This document shows positions 25,434 to 34,789 of a stretch of 64,000 bases of DNA, piece after piece. The notes under the pieces were generated by a model. The model was not told the DNA's origin. It searched no databases and saw nothing but the letters and a program-made list of their open reading frames with translations. The DNA lies in NCBI GenBank assembly GCA_016708315.1, contig JADJGC010000023.1, positions 434,001 through 498,000 of the forward strand. Reading direction: 5' to 3'. The number at the start of each line of letters is the position of its first letter. The first letter of the stretch is position 1. This DNA is from a bacterium (GTDB lineage Bacteria; Zixibacteria; MSB-5A5; CAIYYT01). The position numbers were made by a program, and so were the translations under genes.

Positions 25434-25997
25434 ATGAAGAAACTGATCATTGTCATCACCGTGCTTGCAGTCGCCGGAATGGTCTATTGGATCGTAGGGA
25501 AAGACAAACTGCAGAACTACTACGAAGATTCCGACAATTCCACACCACAACAGACTTCGAAAACGACCGAGAAATACCGTTTACTGATTGGTCAAAGGTT
25601 TCCGACTACCAATTTGACAAACACCGACGGTCACACTGTTAGCACATCGGAATTGCTCAAAGGTGGTAAGGTAGTCTTGTTTCTTGACCCGGGCTGTAAC
25701 AGCTGTGAAGGGATGATCAGCAAGTGGGTGGGGCTGGTAGATAAAAGGTCGGTGAGCGCTGAGGAAGTGATCGGAATCTGCAATATGGATCCGGTAGACG
25801 CGGCGTTGTATAGTCAAGAAAGAAGAATGAACTTTCGTCTTTACTGCGACACGGCGAGATACTTCTGGAACAATCACGACGTGACGGACTTTCCGTTGCA
25901 GCTCGTGGTCGGCAAGTCAGGCACGATTCACGAGCATACCTTCGACGTGGGACGGCAGATATTTCCCGATCAACTCAATCGTTGGCTCCAGAACTAA
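25434..25997 (+). CDS. Membrane-anchored thioredoxin-fold protein
   Basis: 187 residues. The N-terminal hydrophobic segment (LIIVITVLAVAGMVYWIV) is a signal anchor. It is followed by a Ser/Thr/Gln-rich linker and a thioredoxin/AhpC-like domain: GQRFPTTNLTNTDGHTVS, the active site DPGCNSCEG (CxxC) near residue 84, and a late TDFPLQLVVGKSGTI block containing the cis-Pro-like turn. It resembles ResA/TlpA-type periplasmic thiol reductants, but the CNSC motif is unusual and the fold is short. It follows the NifU-like gene by 27 bases and is likely co-transcribed. The substrate is unknown. Confidence 0.75.
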   Translation: MKKLIIVITVLAVAGMVYWIVGKDKLQNYYEDSDNSTPQQTSKTTEKYRLLIGQRFPTTNLTNTDGHTVSTSELLKGGKVVLFLDPGCNSCEGMISKWVGLVDKRSVSAEEVIGICNMDPVDAALYSQERRMNFRLYCDTARYFWNNHDVTDFPLQLVVGKSGTIHEHTFDVGRQIFPDQLNRWLQN

Positions 25998-26021
25998 CAT
26001 TTCCGATACAAAAAATCGAAA

Positions 26022-26040
26022 CCCGGGAGGGGATCCCGGG
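26022..26040 (-). terminator. Terminator for the flagellin-like gene
   Basis: CCCGGGA and TCCCGGG form a 7-bp stem with a 5-base centre. On the minus strand it is followed by TTTCGATTTTTTG, so it suits the minus-strand gene ending at 26102 better than the plus-strand gene ending at 25997. Confidence 0.6.
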
Positions 26041-26101
26041 CTTCTCAGGCAGAAAGCGCATCAGGTGTGAAAACACCTACAGGGGAGGTCCGGTCTGCAC
26101 G

Positions 26102-26887
26102 TCAAGCGTGCAGTAGCTTGAAAACCGTGTCGGAAGACATTTGGCCCTGAGCAGCAGCTGCAAGGCTCGAATGCTCCTGTACGACTAATTTCATGAATTG
26201 CGCCTGCTCAGCGGCTGATTCCCGGTCACGAACTTGTGATCCGGCGGCAGAGAGATTCTGGGAAGCGACCTCGAATTTTCGGACAGTGGCTTCGTACTCG
26301 CTCTGAGTCTTTGCCTCAGATGAGACCAGTGCTTCTTTGAGCGACCGCAGTTCGCGGTCAACGTCCTTGACCGCATCCTTTGCACTCTCGGCGGAGGAGA
26401 CATCAAGCTGTGCCACGGGACGTAGATTCGCGGCAGCATCGGATGAGCCATCGAGGAGCTTTTTCCCGGAGAAACTGGCCTGCGCAAGCATATCATTGTA
26501 TTCGCTTACAACAGCGTCAAATGAAGCCTGAAATGCCTTGCCACGTTCGGCATTGACGACCACTTCCCCGGCAGCTTCGACAGCCACCTCTCGCATCTCC
26601 TTCGCCTTTTCGATCAGTCCGCCGATAGCTCCGGCAGCGGCTTCGTTGCGCCCCATTTTGAACTCCAACGAACGCAGACTGTCGGTCAGCGAACCGATTT
26701 GTGAACGCATCTGCTGCGAAATCGCCATCTCATTTGGCGGTTCCGGAGTCTCGACGAGCGCGCTATTCTCATCGATTTCATCCTGGGCAGGAGGAACGCG
26801 ATGCGAAGTTTTGCTGATACTGCGCTGAATCAATGAGATATTCCGCACCGTATTCATTCCCGCAAAACCGCCCTGCACCGACGACAT
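26102..26887 (-). CDS. Short flagellin-like protein (D0/D1 only)
   Basis: 261 residues. AGGAGG lies 5 bases before ATG 26887. Both ends are flagellin-like. The N-terminal helix includes NTVRNISLIQRSISKTS, then AISQQMRSQIGSLTDSLRSLEFK and AKEMREVAVEAAGE. The C-terminal helix includes ATVRKFEVASQNLSAAGSQVRD, then EQAQFMKLVVQEHSSLAAAA. The central D2/D3 region is absent. The usual LSSGLRINxAxDDAAG segment is replaced by a Pro/Glu-rich insert (RVPPAQDEIDENSALVETPEPP), and the final residues differ from the canonical LL-x-R/G end. It could be a minor flagellin, an assembly regulator or a non-motility paralogue. No other flagellar gene is in the window. It has its own terminator. Confidence 0.7.
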   Translation of the reverse strand: MSSVQGGFAGMNTVRNISLIQRSISKTSHRVPPAQDEIDENSALVETPEPPNEMAISQQMRSQIGSLTDSLRSLEFKMGRNEAAAGAIGGLIEKAKEMREVAVEAAGEVVVNAERGKAFQASFDAVVSEYNDMLAQASFSGKKLLDGSSDAAANLRPVAQLDVSSAESAKDAVKDVDRELRSLKEALVSSEAKTQSEYEATVRKFEVASQNLSAAGSQVRDRESAAEQAQFMKLVVQEHSSLAAAAQGQMSSDTVFKLLHA

Positions 26888-27275
26888 GACAACCTCCTAC
26901 CTTCCTTGACGCTACTAATACAAGCAACAGGCTTGCCGCAGCGAGAACGGCGAGGACCCGATTCTGTAAATCATTGTCGAAACACGAGTTGGACAGAATT
27001 GCCTAAGAGCACTGTAGGATTTGTTTCATTTGTTTCGAAGAGAAACTAGGGAGAGAGCGCCATAAGAAGTGTATGAATCCCACACAGCGATCAAAATGGC
27101 GGGATTGAATAGTAGGATGGACAATGGGAGTTCGCCAGTAATGTGGGATTCACTCCCCACCAGCGGAAGATTGTGCCAAGTGATGTCGTTGCGGTTCAAC
27201 ACCTTTTCGATGGGTACGATTCTTGCTTCTATTTGGTTGGGCAAATGAAATTTAACGACTGGCGAGCAGGAAGTA
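26888..27275. other. Divergent intergenic region between flagellin-like and coiled-coil genes
   Basis: 388 bases separate two outward-facing genes. I looked for sigma-28-type (TAAA ... GCCGATAA) and sigma-54-type (GG ... GC) boxes and saw none that convince. A frame on the minus strand at 27026-27304 overlaps the next gene's start and has no family resemblance. Otherwise nothing identifiable. Confidence 0.4.
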
Positions 27276-28622
27276 ATGAGTTCGATCAGAGCAAACATCA
27301 CCAATGTCTACCAATCCGGCGAGAGGATTTCCCGTCAGCTGGGTCTTCATGCGGAGGCTGGTGACGGGAGCGCCAATCAAGTCGGCGCTTCGGATTTGCG
27401 AAAAGAGATGTCGGATTCGTCGTCCGCCAATCGACATAAGAGAAGTTCAAGGGTACAGGATTCCGGGCGAGCTGAAACCCAACTGGGATTGCCGGCTGAA
27501 CCGAATGGAAGCGCCGGCAGAGTCGTCCACTCTGAAAAGAATCAGACGGATGATTTCAAGCGCTCGTCTGAATCATCCACTGCTCCAAAAACCAGTTCAA
27601 TGGGCGAAGAAGCGAAGGCAGCCTATCAAGATGCCCAAGACGCTGAACTGCAACTGAGAAAGTCGCATCGTGAGGGCATACTCAAACAATATGATGTTGC
27701 CAAGGAACGTGTGACCGACAATGCGGTCAAGAATCGTGAATCGGCAGCCCAAACAAAGAGCCTCAGTGTTCTGGAGCAATTCATGCAGAAGTTGCGCGAA
27801 CAAGCGAAGGCGCGCAGCTTGGAAAGTGATGATGAGCTTCTGAACGGCGGTGAGCCTCACGATCTTTCGAATTCGATGGCTTCAGCTGCCGATAGTCAGG
27901 AGCATCAAAGCTCTACTGACGCTACCACAGGTTATGGTGCGGGATCAAACAACGGCATTGCGCCGCAAGAAGATCAGGACATGTACACGATTCGTCGTCG
28001 CATTCACGACGATTTTTACAATAGTCTTCAGTTCCAAGCTGCTGGAAGTGTCAAGCCGCAGGCGAACACTACCACCGACGTTACGCCGAAGACGGCTGAA
28101 AGTCAGTTACCGGCCCAGCAAGTACCGGTTGCTCAGAGACCGGTCTATGAAGCGATTGAGCAGCCGTACCCTATCGATCTGGAAGATTACGTCAAGAAAT
28201 TAACACTGGCTTTGATTCCTGAAATGCCGCCGGAACTCGGTGAAGATCCGAATGCTGAAGGAATGAGGGTACTTGAGCATCTTCAACGTGAAGGAGTGTT
28301 TGGATTGTCTCCCCAAGGGCGGTATCAATCGGTTAACGATTTCATACGCACGAAGGAATTCGAATTTGAAATGGAGCAGAAGGCCTTCACTGAAGATGAG
28401 TTTTTGCTGCAGACCGAAACCGCTATCTATGATGTGTTGCGGCGCGGAAATTCCTCGAGCGTCGCGAAGTCGCTGATTCAGGCAGCGGAGGCAGTGAACT
28501 CGTTCCGGAACCACTTGATACATTCTTCTGGAGAAGACTTGAGCGTCGCGCCGGCGGTATACTCAAGCTCACAAGCATTGACTTCAAAGCAGGCAGTCTC
28601 GGCTTACAACTCACAAAAGTAA
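27276..28622 (+). CDS. Hypothetical Gln/Ser-rich coiled-coil protein, divergent from flagellin-like gene
   Basis: 448 residues. AGGAAG lies 2 bases before ATG 27276. There is no signal peptide and no recognised domain. The N-terminus (MSSIRANITNVYQSGERISRQ) is followed by a low-complexity Ser/Arg/Asp/Gln-rich stretch to about 110. A charged coiled-coil-like region spans about 110-185 (EAKAAYQDAQDAELQLRKSH). After another Gln/Ser-rich linker comes a more ordered C-terminal part (YPIDLEDYVKKLTLALIPEM, FEFEMEQKAFTEDEFLLQTE). The composition and layout (disordered, helical, globular C-terminus) resemble cytoplasmic flagellar accessory proteins such as hook-length or chaperone-type proteins. That comparison rests only on context with the divergent flagellin-like gene. 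Function unknown. Confidence 0.6.
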   Translation: MSSIRANITNVYQSGERISRQLGLHAEAGDGSANQVGASDLRKEMSDSSSANRHKRSSRVQDSGRAETQLGLPAEPNGSAGRVVHSEKNQTDDFKRSSESSTAPKTSSMGEEAKAAYQDAQDAELQLRKSHREGILKQYDVAKERVTDNAVKNRESAAQTKSLSVLEQFMQKLREQAKARSLESDDELLNGGEPHDLSNSMASAADSQEHQSSTDATTGYGAGSNNGIAPQEDQDMYTIRRRIHDDFYNSLQFQAAGSVKPQANTTTDVTPKTAESQLPAQQVPVAQRPVYEAIEQPYPIDLEDYVKKLTLALIPEMPPELGEDPNAEGMRVLEHLQREGVFGLSPQGRYQSVNDFIRTKEFEFEMEQKAFTEDEFLLQTETAIYDVLRRGNSSSVAKSLIQAAEAVNSFRNHLIHSSGEDLSVAPAVYSSSQALTSKQAVSAYNSQK

Positions 28623-28725
28623 TTGCAGACTTAGCCTCTCTACGTTATTATTCCCACAACAATCTTAGCATCGCAATAAGCGATAAACACGAAACTCAAG
28701 CATTCAAACATTCAGGAGTTGAACT

Positions 28726-29334
28726 ATGCGGCAGATTGCGGCTGTAGCAATTGTGGTAGTAATGGCATTAACGGTATCGGTGTCGGCGCAACAGGCGGCG
28801 CCATCACCGGATTCATTGCAGAAGCTGATGGCGACCTACATGGAACTGGCGCAGCCGGGTCCGGAGCATCAATTACTCAATGACATGGCAGGCAAATGGA
28901 ACATGGAATTGACAATGTGGCCGCAGCCGGGAGCCGAGCCAATGAAGAGCAATCTCACAGGCGAATTCAATTTGATACTTGGCGGACGATTCCTGCAGTC
29001 GACATCCAAAGGCAAGATTTTTGGAATGGACAGCGAGACGATGCAAATCTTAGGATTCGACCGACGCTCCAAGAAATACACATTGGTCGCATTTGACACG
29101 CAAGGAACTTATTCGGTTTCGGCGTCAGGGACGATGGATCCCAAGACATCGACGATGACGCTGTACGGTGAAGACGTCGATCCGCTAATGAATATGGTTC
29201 AGAAGTATGACTTCGTGATTAAGGTCATCGACAAGGACACTCATTCGTGGTCGATCATCTTCAAGAATCCGGAAATGACCGGCGGCGCAGCAGAATTCAA
29301 GATGATTGAAATTCTCTGTAAGCGGGCTAAGTAG
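28726..29334 (+). CDS. Exported DUF1579 family protein
   Basis: 202 residues. AGGAG stands 7 bases before ATG 28726. A signal peptide (IAAVAIVVVMALTVSVSAQQ) is followed by a DUF1579-like beta-barrel domain: HQLLNDMAGKWNMELTMWP, GEFNLILGGRFLQSTSKGK, GMDSETMQILGFDRRSKKYT, and a C-terminal FKMIEILCKR. The family is widespread; it has lipocalin-like strand content and no established role. It runs convergent to the 29352 gene with 17 bases between the ends. Confidence 0.82.
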   Translation: MRQIAAVAIVVVMALTVSVSAQQAAPSPDSLQKLMATYMELAQPGPEHQLLNDMAGKWNMELTMWPQPGAEPMKSNLTGEFNLILGGRFLQSTSKGKIFGMDSETMQILGFDRRSKKYTLVAFDTQGTYSVSASGTMDPKTSTMTLYGEDVDPLMNMVQKYDFVIKVIDKDTHSWSIIFKNPEMTGGAAEFKMIEILCKRAK

Positions 29335-29351
29335 TCAAGTAACTTGATTGG

Positions 29352-32300
29352 CTAACGCACGACAATGAACTTGTCGCCAAAGCGTTGGCCATCAAAGGTG
29401 ACGTAGTACAGAAAGACTCCAGAGGCAAGACGTTCTCCGGAGGAATTGCGAACATCCCAGCGGAAGTCGCCGACCAGATTGTTAATCTCGGCGACTTTGT
29501 CGCCGGATGGTGTGTAGACCTCAAGTCGTGAGTTTTCCGGTAGATTGTGGAAAGTGATTTCCCCATCAAGATATGAAAAGGGATTGGGCGAGGCGAATAT
29601 CGGTGAATTGACAGAGAAGCTGGCGACATCGGAGTAGCCGCCGTCTGAGACTTTTGCCCGCCAGTAATACGTAGATTCGTTTTCCAGTTCCCGCTTGGGA
29701 ATCCATTCGGCAAAACCATTGTATCCGACAACATTTCCAGCCTCGTGGATTGCGCTGAAACTGTTATCGAGTCCGATCTCAAAAAGGCACGCGACGGTGT
29801 CGTCATTGGAGTTGAGTCCGATGCGAAAGGTCGGCGTGGCTGACATCTCTTTGGCGCCGTTGGCAGGCGAGATCAACGAGACGGAATAGTTGACGTCGAG
29901 AACGGCATCGATATGGACGAACTTGCGCGCCGTTGCCCAGTTGCTGTAGGCGGAGCCATCGTATGCACGCACAGTCCACCAATAGGCGGTATTGTGAAGA
30001 TACGAGCCGGTGGTGTAATAGGAAGTGTAGGGACTTGTTTGCGGGCGATTAGGCGAAAGCTCGACCTGCTTGGTCAAGATCGAGTCGGAGAATACGCGAA
30101 AGCTGTAAGTGACAGCGTCGCCGTTCGGGTCGGTCGAGTTGTTGGTCATCAACATGATTGGTGAGCCGACGATCTGCTGGTTGTTGGTCGGGGTCATCAG
30201 TACCGGTACGGAAGGCGGCGAGTTGGCTTGCGTGACGACGCGGAAATCGGCGGTCGTCATGTAGCTGGACCAGGCTTGGCCGTCATAAGCGCGCGCACGC
30301 CAGCGATAGCGAATGTTGTTAGTGAGATTGATAGTCACCGCCCAACCGGTGGTGCCGGTGCCTTGAGCGACGACCGGTGAAAGCGCCAACTGGGTCGACA
30401 AGGTTGAATCGAAAAGCTCGAATTGATAAGTCAACGTATTGCCGTTGGCGTCGGTTGCGTTGTTGACGCGCAAGATCGGGTTGACAGTGTTGACCGTTGC
30501 ATTGTGCGACGGAGCATTGATTGTCGGCGTCGTCGGCGCGGTGTTGGCGGCAGAAGTGTTGACATAAAATGACCGAGTGGATGACCAGCCGGAGTAGTTA
30601 ACGCCATCAAATGCACGCGCCCGCCAGAAATAGGTCGTGACGTTGTTCAAGTTGACCGGCACTTGCCAAGTCGTTGTGGTGGCGCCCTGCGCGGCGGCGG
30701 TGATTTGGGTAGTTATCGAATTGAAGAGTGAAAACTGCGAGACTTGAAACTGATAGGTCAAGGTTGCACCTTCGGGGTCGGTTGAGTTGTTGACAACCAG
30801 ACTCGGCTGGCGCGTTGATACTGTTGCACCGGCAGCGGGTGAATTTGCGACCGGCGTTGAAGGCGCGGTGTTGACTCCGCTGGGAGTGACGAAGCTTCGC
30901 GAAGCAGACCACGCAGACCAGCTTGTGCCGTTGCCGGAGCGACTGCGCCAGTAATAGGTTGTTGAGTTGCTCAATGCGACAGGGACTTGCCAGCAGGAAG
31001 TTCCGGCGACGTGCGCGACGGCGCTGTTTTCTTGTGCGATGGTTGCGAAGGTGCTCGAAGTCGAAACCTGGAAGTGGTAGCGGATGGATTGCGAGCAGTT
31101 GGTCTGGGTTGAACTGGTGATGCACAACGAGGGCGTTGTCGAGGGCGCAGTAGCGCCGCTTGCCGGTGTCGTCGGTGACGGGACGGTCGGCGGTGTGGTG
31201 CATTCGCCGGTGGTCGCGGGAAGCATGATTGCGCCTTCGCCGCCGCGCAAAGAGATTTGGGTGACGACCGGGCCGAGGGTGGCATCAGTCTGGAGTTGGC
31301 GGTAGTTTCCGCCCAGGTTTACGGTGACCGGCGTCGATTGCGATCCCCATTTGGCATCGAATCCGTCAACGGGGCGGATATAGACTACGCCATAGGGATA
31401 TTGCCGCGACCAGACTTTGTAGGAGCCGCCGGATTGATCGACGGCAGGGCCGGTGGCCGCTAATTGGTAGCGCTGTGCGGGCCATCCAAGTTCGTGCCCC
31501 ATGGCAGGAATCCATGAGAGCGTATCAAAGCCGGGATTGAGGAATGCACCGTAGGCGTTGCCTACTGCTGGACGAATGAAGAACCAAGTGGAATCTGAAC
31601 GAGCAGCAAGGTAGAAACAGAAATTGTTGTACATTGCACTTTTTAGTGTTGTGGAGCCTTGCCCATAGGATGTGCGCGGGACCGAACTCCAAAAATAGGT
31701 TACTCCCCTACTTGCCGCAAGAGAATCACGCGTATAAAGGTTTTCCATCCGGTGAACGCTGGCGTTATTACAGAAAACCGGATCCCAACCATACTCGTAG
31801 TGAACGAGGTCACAACCAGACACTTCGGGGTCTTCAAGAACGGTCTTGTGATAGTTGCCGAAGTTGTAAGAGAGATACTTTTTCTTATGGTCAATAGACC
31901 ATTGGTCGGCAGTATGAAGAGTGTCTCTGACTTCCCTGCCAAACTGCATCATGAGTTGCCAACCCCAATCACCAAATGTGTCGGTTGCGAAACTCAGCAG
32001 GTTTGTGGGGGTGGTTCCGGTTTCGACGACGAGTCCTCCAGAGACAAACCCTGAGCCTTTCATTCCAGCAAAGGCATAGTTGTCGAAATAGACACCATCC
32101 CAATAGCCAGTCCGATCAGGCCAGTTGCTCGCACCTTCCGGGCTGAAGATGAGAGTAAGGAATTCTTTGTAAGCTTGCCGAAGTCGCGGACTACTAAAAT
32201 TAGGGGAGAGTCTCGCCGGAGAGGTGTAGGTGTTCATTGCCATGAACAGATACTGAATGTAGTTGTTCGGGACGCGACTCACTGAGTCTTTGGCAGCAAT

Positions 32301-32771
32301 AGTCATCGAGTAAGTTCCGCGAATTAGTAGCGTGTCCCACGAAGATCCATTCCAATTTCTCAGACGTGTGTCATTGTAGAAGTGCATGTAGGCTTCTTCT
32401 TGGATTCCACCGAGTGCAACTATTCTATCGCGAATCCAAGCGGCCTTCTTCCCGCCGTTAAAAAGCGTCGAAGAACTACTCCGATATGACGGCATGTCAG
32501 TACCGGAGACGTAGTAGTAAAGTTGACTACCGGGAGATTTAGCTCGCCAATCTTCGATGTTGTTTGGGCATTCTGCGTACGGGACAATGCAAGTGTATCT
32601 CTGAAACAGCCAATCAGGATCGCCCGGCTTTTCGAATCTGCATGAACCGTCGACACCGGCAAACGTTGCGCCGGAACGCAAGGATTGCGTGAGCGGTGTC
32701 GCCTGTTCTGCTGTAAATAGCAAGTAAGGGACTATTAGAAAGACGAGACTTCGCAATATTGAACGAATCAC
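29352..32771 (-). CDS. Large secreted protein: glycoside-hydrolase-like N-terminal part, four FN3-type repeats, FlgD-like tail
   Basis: 1139 residues from GTG 32771, chosen because GGAGG lies 8 bases upstream and the hydrophobic signal (ILRSLVFLIVPYLLFTA) begins at once; an ATG 32 codons earlier lacks both. Residues about 30-530 look like a TIM-barrel domain. YWDGVYFDNYAFAGM and SGCDLVHYEYGWDP place acidic residues at strand ends, as in the putative glycoside hydrolases called GHL15/GH-like. I hold this assignment loosely. Four Ig/fibronectin-III-like repeats of about 105 residues follow (motif PxxPxxxxPxxxAT ... TYQFQVS ... YYWRARAFDG). The C-terminus is an FlgD-like sorting domain (ASPNPFSYLDGEITFHNLPE ... 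ASGVFLYYVTFDGQ ... KFIVVR). Probably a secreted, surface-attached glycan- or protein-binding enzyme. Confidence 0.8.
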   Translation of the reverse strand: MIRSILRSLVFLIVPYLLFTAEQATPLTQSLRSGATFAGVDGSCRFEKPGDPDWLFQRYTCIVPYAECPNNIEDWRAKSPGSQLYYYVSGTDMPSYRSSSSTLFNGGKKAAWIRDRIVALGGIQEEAYMHFYNDTRLRNWNGSSWDTLLIRGTYSMTIAAKDSVSRVPNNYIQYLFMAMNTYTSPARLSPNFSSPRLRQAYKEFLTLIFSPEGASNWPDRTGYWDGVYFDNYAFAGMKGSGFVSGGLVVETGTTPTNLLSFATDTFGDWGWQLMMQFGREVRDTLHTADQWSIDHKKKYLSYNFGNYHKTVLEDPEVSGCDLVHYEYGWDPVFCNNASVHRMENLYTRDSLAASRGVTYFWSSVPRTSYGQGSTTLKSAMYNNFCFYLAARSDSTWFFIRPAVGNAYGAFLNPGFDTLSWIPAMGHELGWPAQRYQLAATGPAVDQSGGSYKVWSRQYPYGVVYIRPVDGFDAKWGSQSTPVTVNLGGNYRQLQTDATLGPVVTQISLRGGEGAIMLPATTGECTTPPTVPSPTTPASGATAPSTTPSLCITSSTQTNCSQSIRYHFQVSTSSTFATIAQENSAVAHVAGTSCWQVPVALSNSTTYYWRSRSGNGTSWSAWSASRSFVTPSGVNTAPSTPVANSPAAGATVSTRQPSLVVNNSTDPEGATLTYQFQVSQFSLFNSITTQITAAAQGATTTTWQVPVNLNNVTTYFWRARAFDGVNYSGWSSTRSFYVNTSAANTAPTTPTINAPSHNATVNTVNPILRVNNATDANGNTLTYQFELFDSTLSTQLALSPVVAQGTGTTGWAVTINLTNNIRYRWRARAYDGQAWSSYMTTADFRVVTQANSPPSVPVLMTPTNNQQIVGSPIMLMTNNSTDPNGDAVTYSFRVFSDSILTKQVELSPNRPQTSPYTSYYTTGSYLHNTAYWWTVRAYDGSAYSNWATARKFVHIDAVLDVNYSVSLISPANGAKEMSATPTFRIGLNSNDDTVACLFEIGLDNSFSAIHEAGNVVGYNGFAEWIPKRELENESTYYWRAKVSDGGYSDVASFSVNSPIFASPNPFSYLDGEITFHNLPENSRLEVYTPSGDKVAEINNLVGDFRWDVRNSSGERLASGVFLYYVTFDGQRFGDKFIVVR

Positions 32772-33119
32772 AAGAACAGCCTCCGCGCTGAGAAACCAAA
32801 TTGATGAACGACGCTTGACCGCAACCTGAAAATTATTATAGTCGTCTTTATCATTAATAGCGAGCAATCCTCGTGCCCTGATAACGGCAATGGAACCCTC
32901 TTCATATCATTGACTTATATCGGACGATCCATTGCGTTGCTGTACTCCGTTTGAACATCAACGTCTAGTTAACGCCAAGGGCTTTGCCAACATGCTCAGT
33001 AACAACCATTTGACCATATTGGTCAGTAGGAACACACAATTCAGTATTAGGTACTATTGCGGCCAGCATCTGTTTTACGTCATGAAATGGATCTTGAGCC
33101 AACTTTGTCAGTCTGAGAC
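32772..33119. other. Intergenic region, no identifiable content
   Basis: 348 bases between two minus-strand genes. It is AT-rich in the middle. I see no RNA gene, strong hairpin or promoter that I would defend; the start signals of the 32771 gene (GGAGG) lie at its left edge. Confidence 0.4.
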
Positions 33120-34720
33120 TTAATCTCGTTCATAGATAGCATATACGCCAGCTCGATGCCGGAGGCGGTAGAGTACGCCGCCGGAATTCGTGAACTCACT
33201 TCCGCAACGGGTGTCAAAGACACCCTTGTCGGTATTGGGGTAGTCTGCTCGTAACAAGTAATCTGGTTGTCGTGATCTGATGAAGGAAAGCAGCGAGTCG
33301 GGCGATGGCCAATTGCAGTCAATAGAATCTGAGTAATCATACAAATCGAGATAGAGCAGTCGATGGTAATAGTTGCGAGTATCGAGAACGAGTCGTTCGC
33401 CAGACCGAAGCAAAACTTCGCATTCCCTTAGAGTCTCGAAATAGAAGTCGGGAGGATTAGTCAACGGGCTTACAGCACGGAGTTTCTCGGCAATCGCGTT
33501 TTCGCTGGGCCGCGAAAAGAACCCAAGAATCACAGGCGTTGCAATCATCATCCCAATCGCGATTGGGATGATGAGTTTCGAGTTCTTTCTGATAGTCGAT
33601 CAACCAAGAATGAAACTCCAATTCCGGAAAAGCAAAGGAATAGAACAGTTGGCAGAGTCACGAATCGAGCCAATGGGTAACGGGCTAATGTGAGTACGAA
33701 TGTCACGAGATAGTAAATGACCATTGCGTTCAAGAGCCAAAACAAAAGCGGAAAGTGCCGTTTTTTGAGGGTTTGAAAAAGGCCGACGGCCGAAGCTAAG
33801 AACGCCGGAAATGGAATGCTCAATAGCATAACACCGGGTAGAAAAGCCGTTTGATACAGAATTAGCCCGAACCATCCTCGGTTGGCGAGATGATGCTTAA
33901 TGACGTTGACGTCAAGACTATCGACCGTCATATGAAAAGGATGTCCAAGGTTAACCCACTGAGCGATTACCCACATAAGAGCGAAGCTGTGACTGATGAG
34001 GCCGAAAGTAATCGCCTTAATCACGGCGTTTGTTCGGCTGGTTCCGTGCTGATTTGCGCTATCTTTGAATGCGTAAATGACCAGTAGAATAGTCATCATC
34101 GAAATGAGCGGACCGCTATCGTAACGCATCATTGTTGCAACCATGCCCAAAATTGCCGATAAGAACAGATTACGCCAACTTGCCGAGTGACGATATAGCA
34201 GGAAGAAGTAGATAGAACAAAATACCAAGAAGAGATTGATACCTTCGCTGGCGGCAATCGCCGCCGGGTGAATGAAGAGTGTGCAGAAGCAACAAGCCAA
34301 AGCAGAGTAGAATGCCGCGCGAACACCGAATTCGAAGCGAACGGAATGATACAGCGGAAAGATGGTCAACGAAGTTAGCACTAACGAGAGGATTCGCGGT
34401 GAGACAGTTGGTTCGTGCCATATGCTGATTATAGCCGCATTTAGATAGCAGTGGAGCGGAGCGAATACCCATGTGACATCATTCGGACCGTAAATGAAGA
34501 ATGGCGACTTAAGCCAGTTCAGCGCCATTATCGTACGTGAATGGGTGTCGCCGTCGATATAGTTATGAGACAGCAAATACGCTATGGTATTGATTGCAAG
34601 AGCGAGCAAGAAAATAAGAGATGGCCGATTCTGGAAGTGCTCTTCAAATTTGAGTACATTGATTTTCATTCGGACAGAATACGGACTAAATTGATCTGCG
34701 CAAGCGCTTGTTGATGACAT
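33120..34720 (-). pseudogene. GT-C type membrane glycosyltransferase (ArnT/PMT-like), frameshifted
   Basis: Two overlapping frames make one multi-spanning glycosyltransferase. The first (34720 to 33548) has about ten TM helices and a luminal acidic loop early on (YIDGDTHSRTIMALNWLKSP), in the position of the GT-C catalytic Asp. It then runs off into TRNSSSQSRLG. The other frame through the same bases reads NSKLIIPIAIGMMIATPVILG, a clear TM helix, and continues to the stop at 33120. A lost AGAA unit (GAAAGAAAGAAC to GAAAGAAC near 33582-33591) explains the break exactly: 1601 + 4 = 1605 nt, 535 codons. GT-C enzymes transfer sugars from polyprenyl-phosphate carriers outside the membrane. It stands divergent from the glycan genes at 34790-38185. 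Start choice is uncertain (34720 or 34669). Confidence 0.78.
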
Positions 34721-34789
34721 GTTGTGTCTTGTGTATTAGTTGGACAGGATTTATAGTCAGTAGATGAAAATAATCTCTCGGATTAGAGT

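Noticed and set aside
27026..27304. 92-codon minus-strand frame upstream of the flagellin-like gene
   Set aside because: It overlaps the start of the coiled-coil protein gene, has no ribosome site and no recognisable sequence.
26102..28622. Flagellar operon
   Set aside because: Only a truncated flagellin-like gene is present; no hook, motor, export or chemotaxis gene accompanies it.
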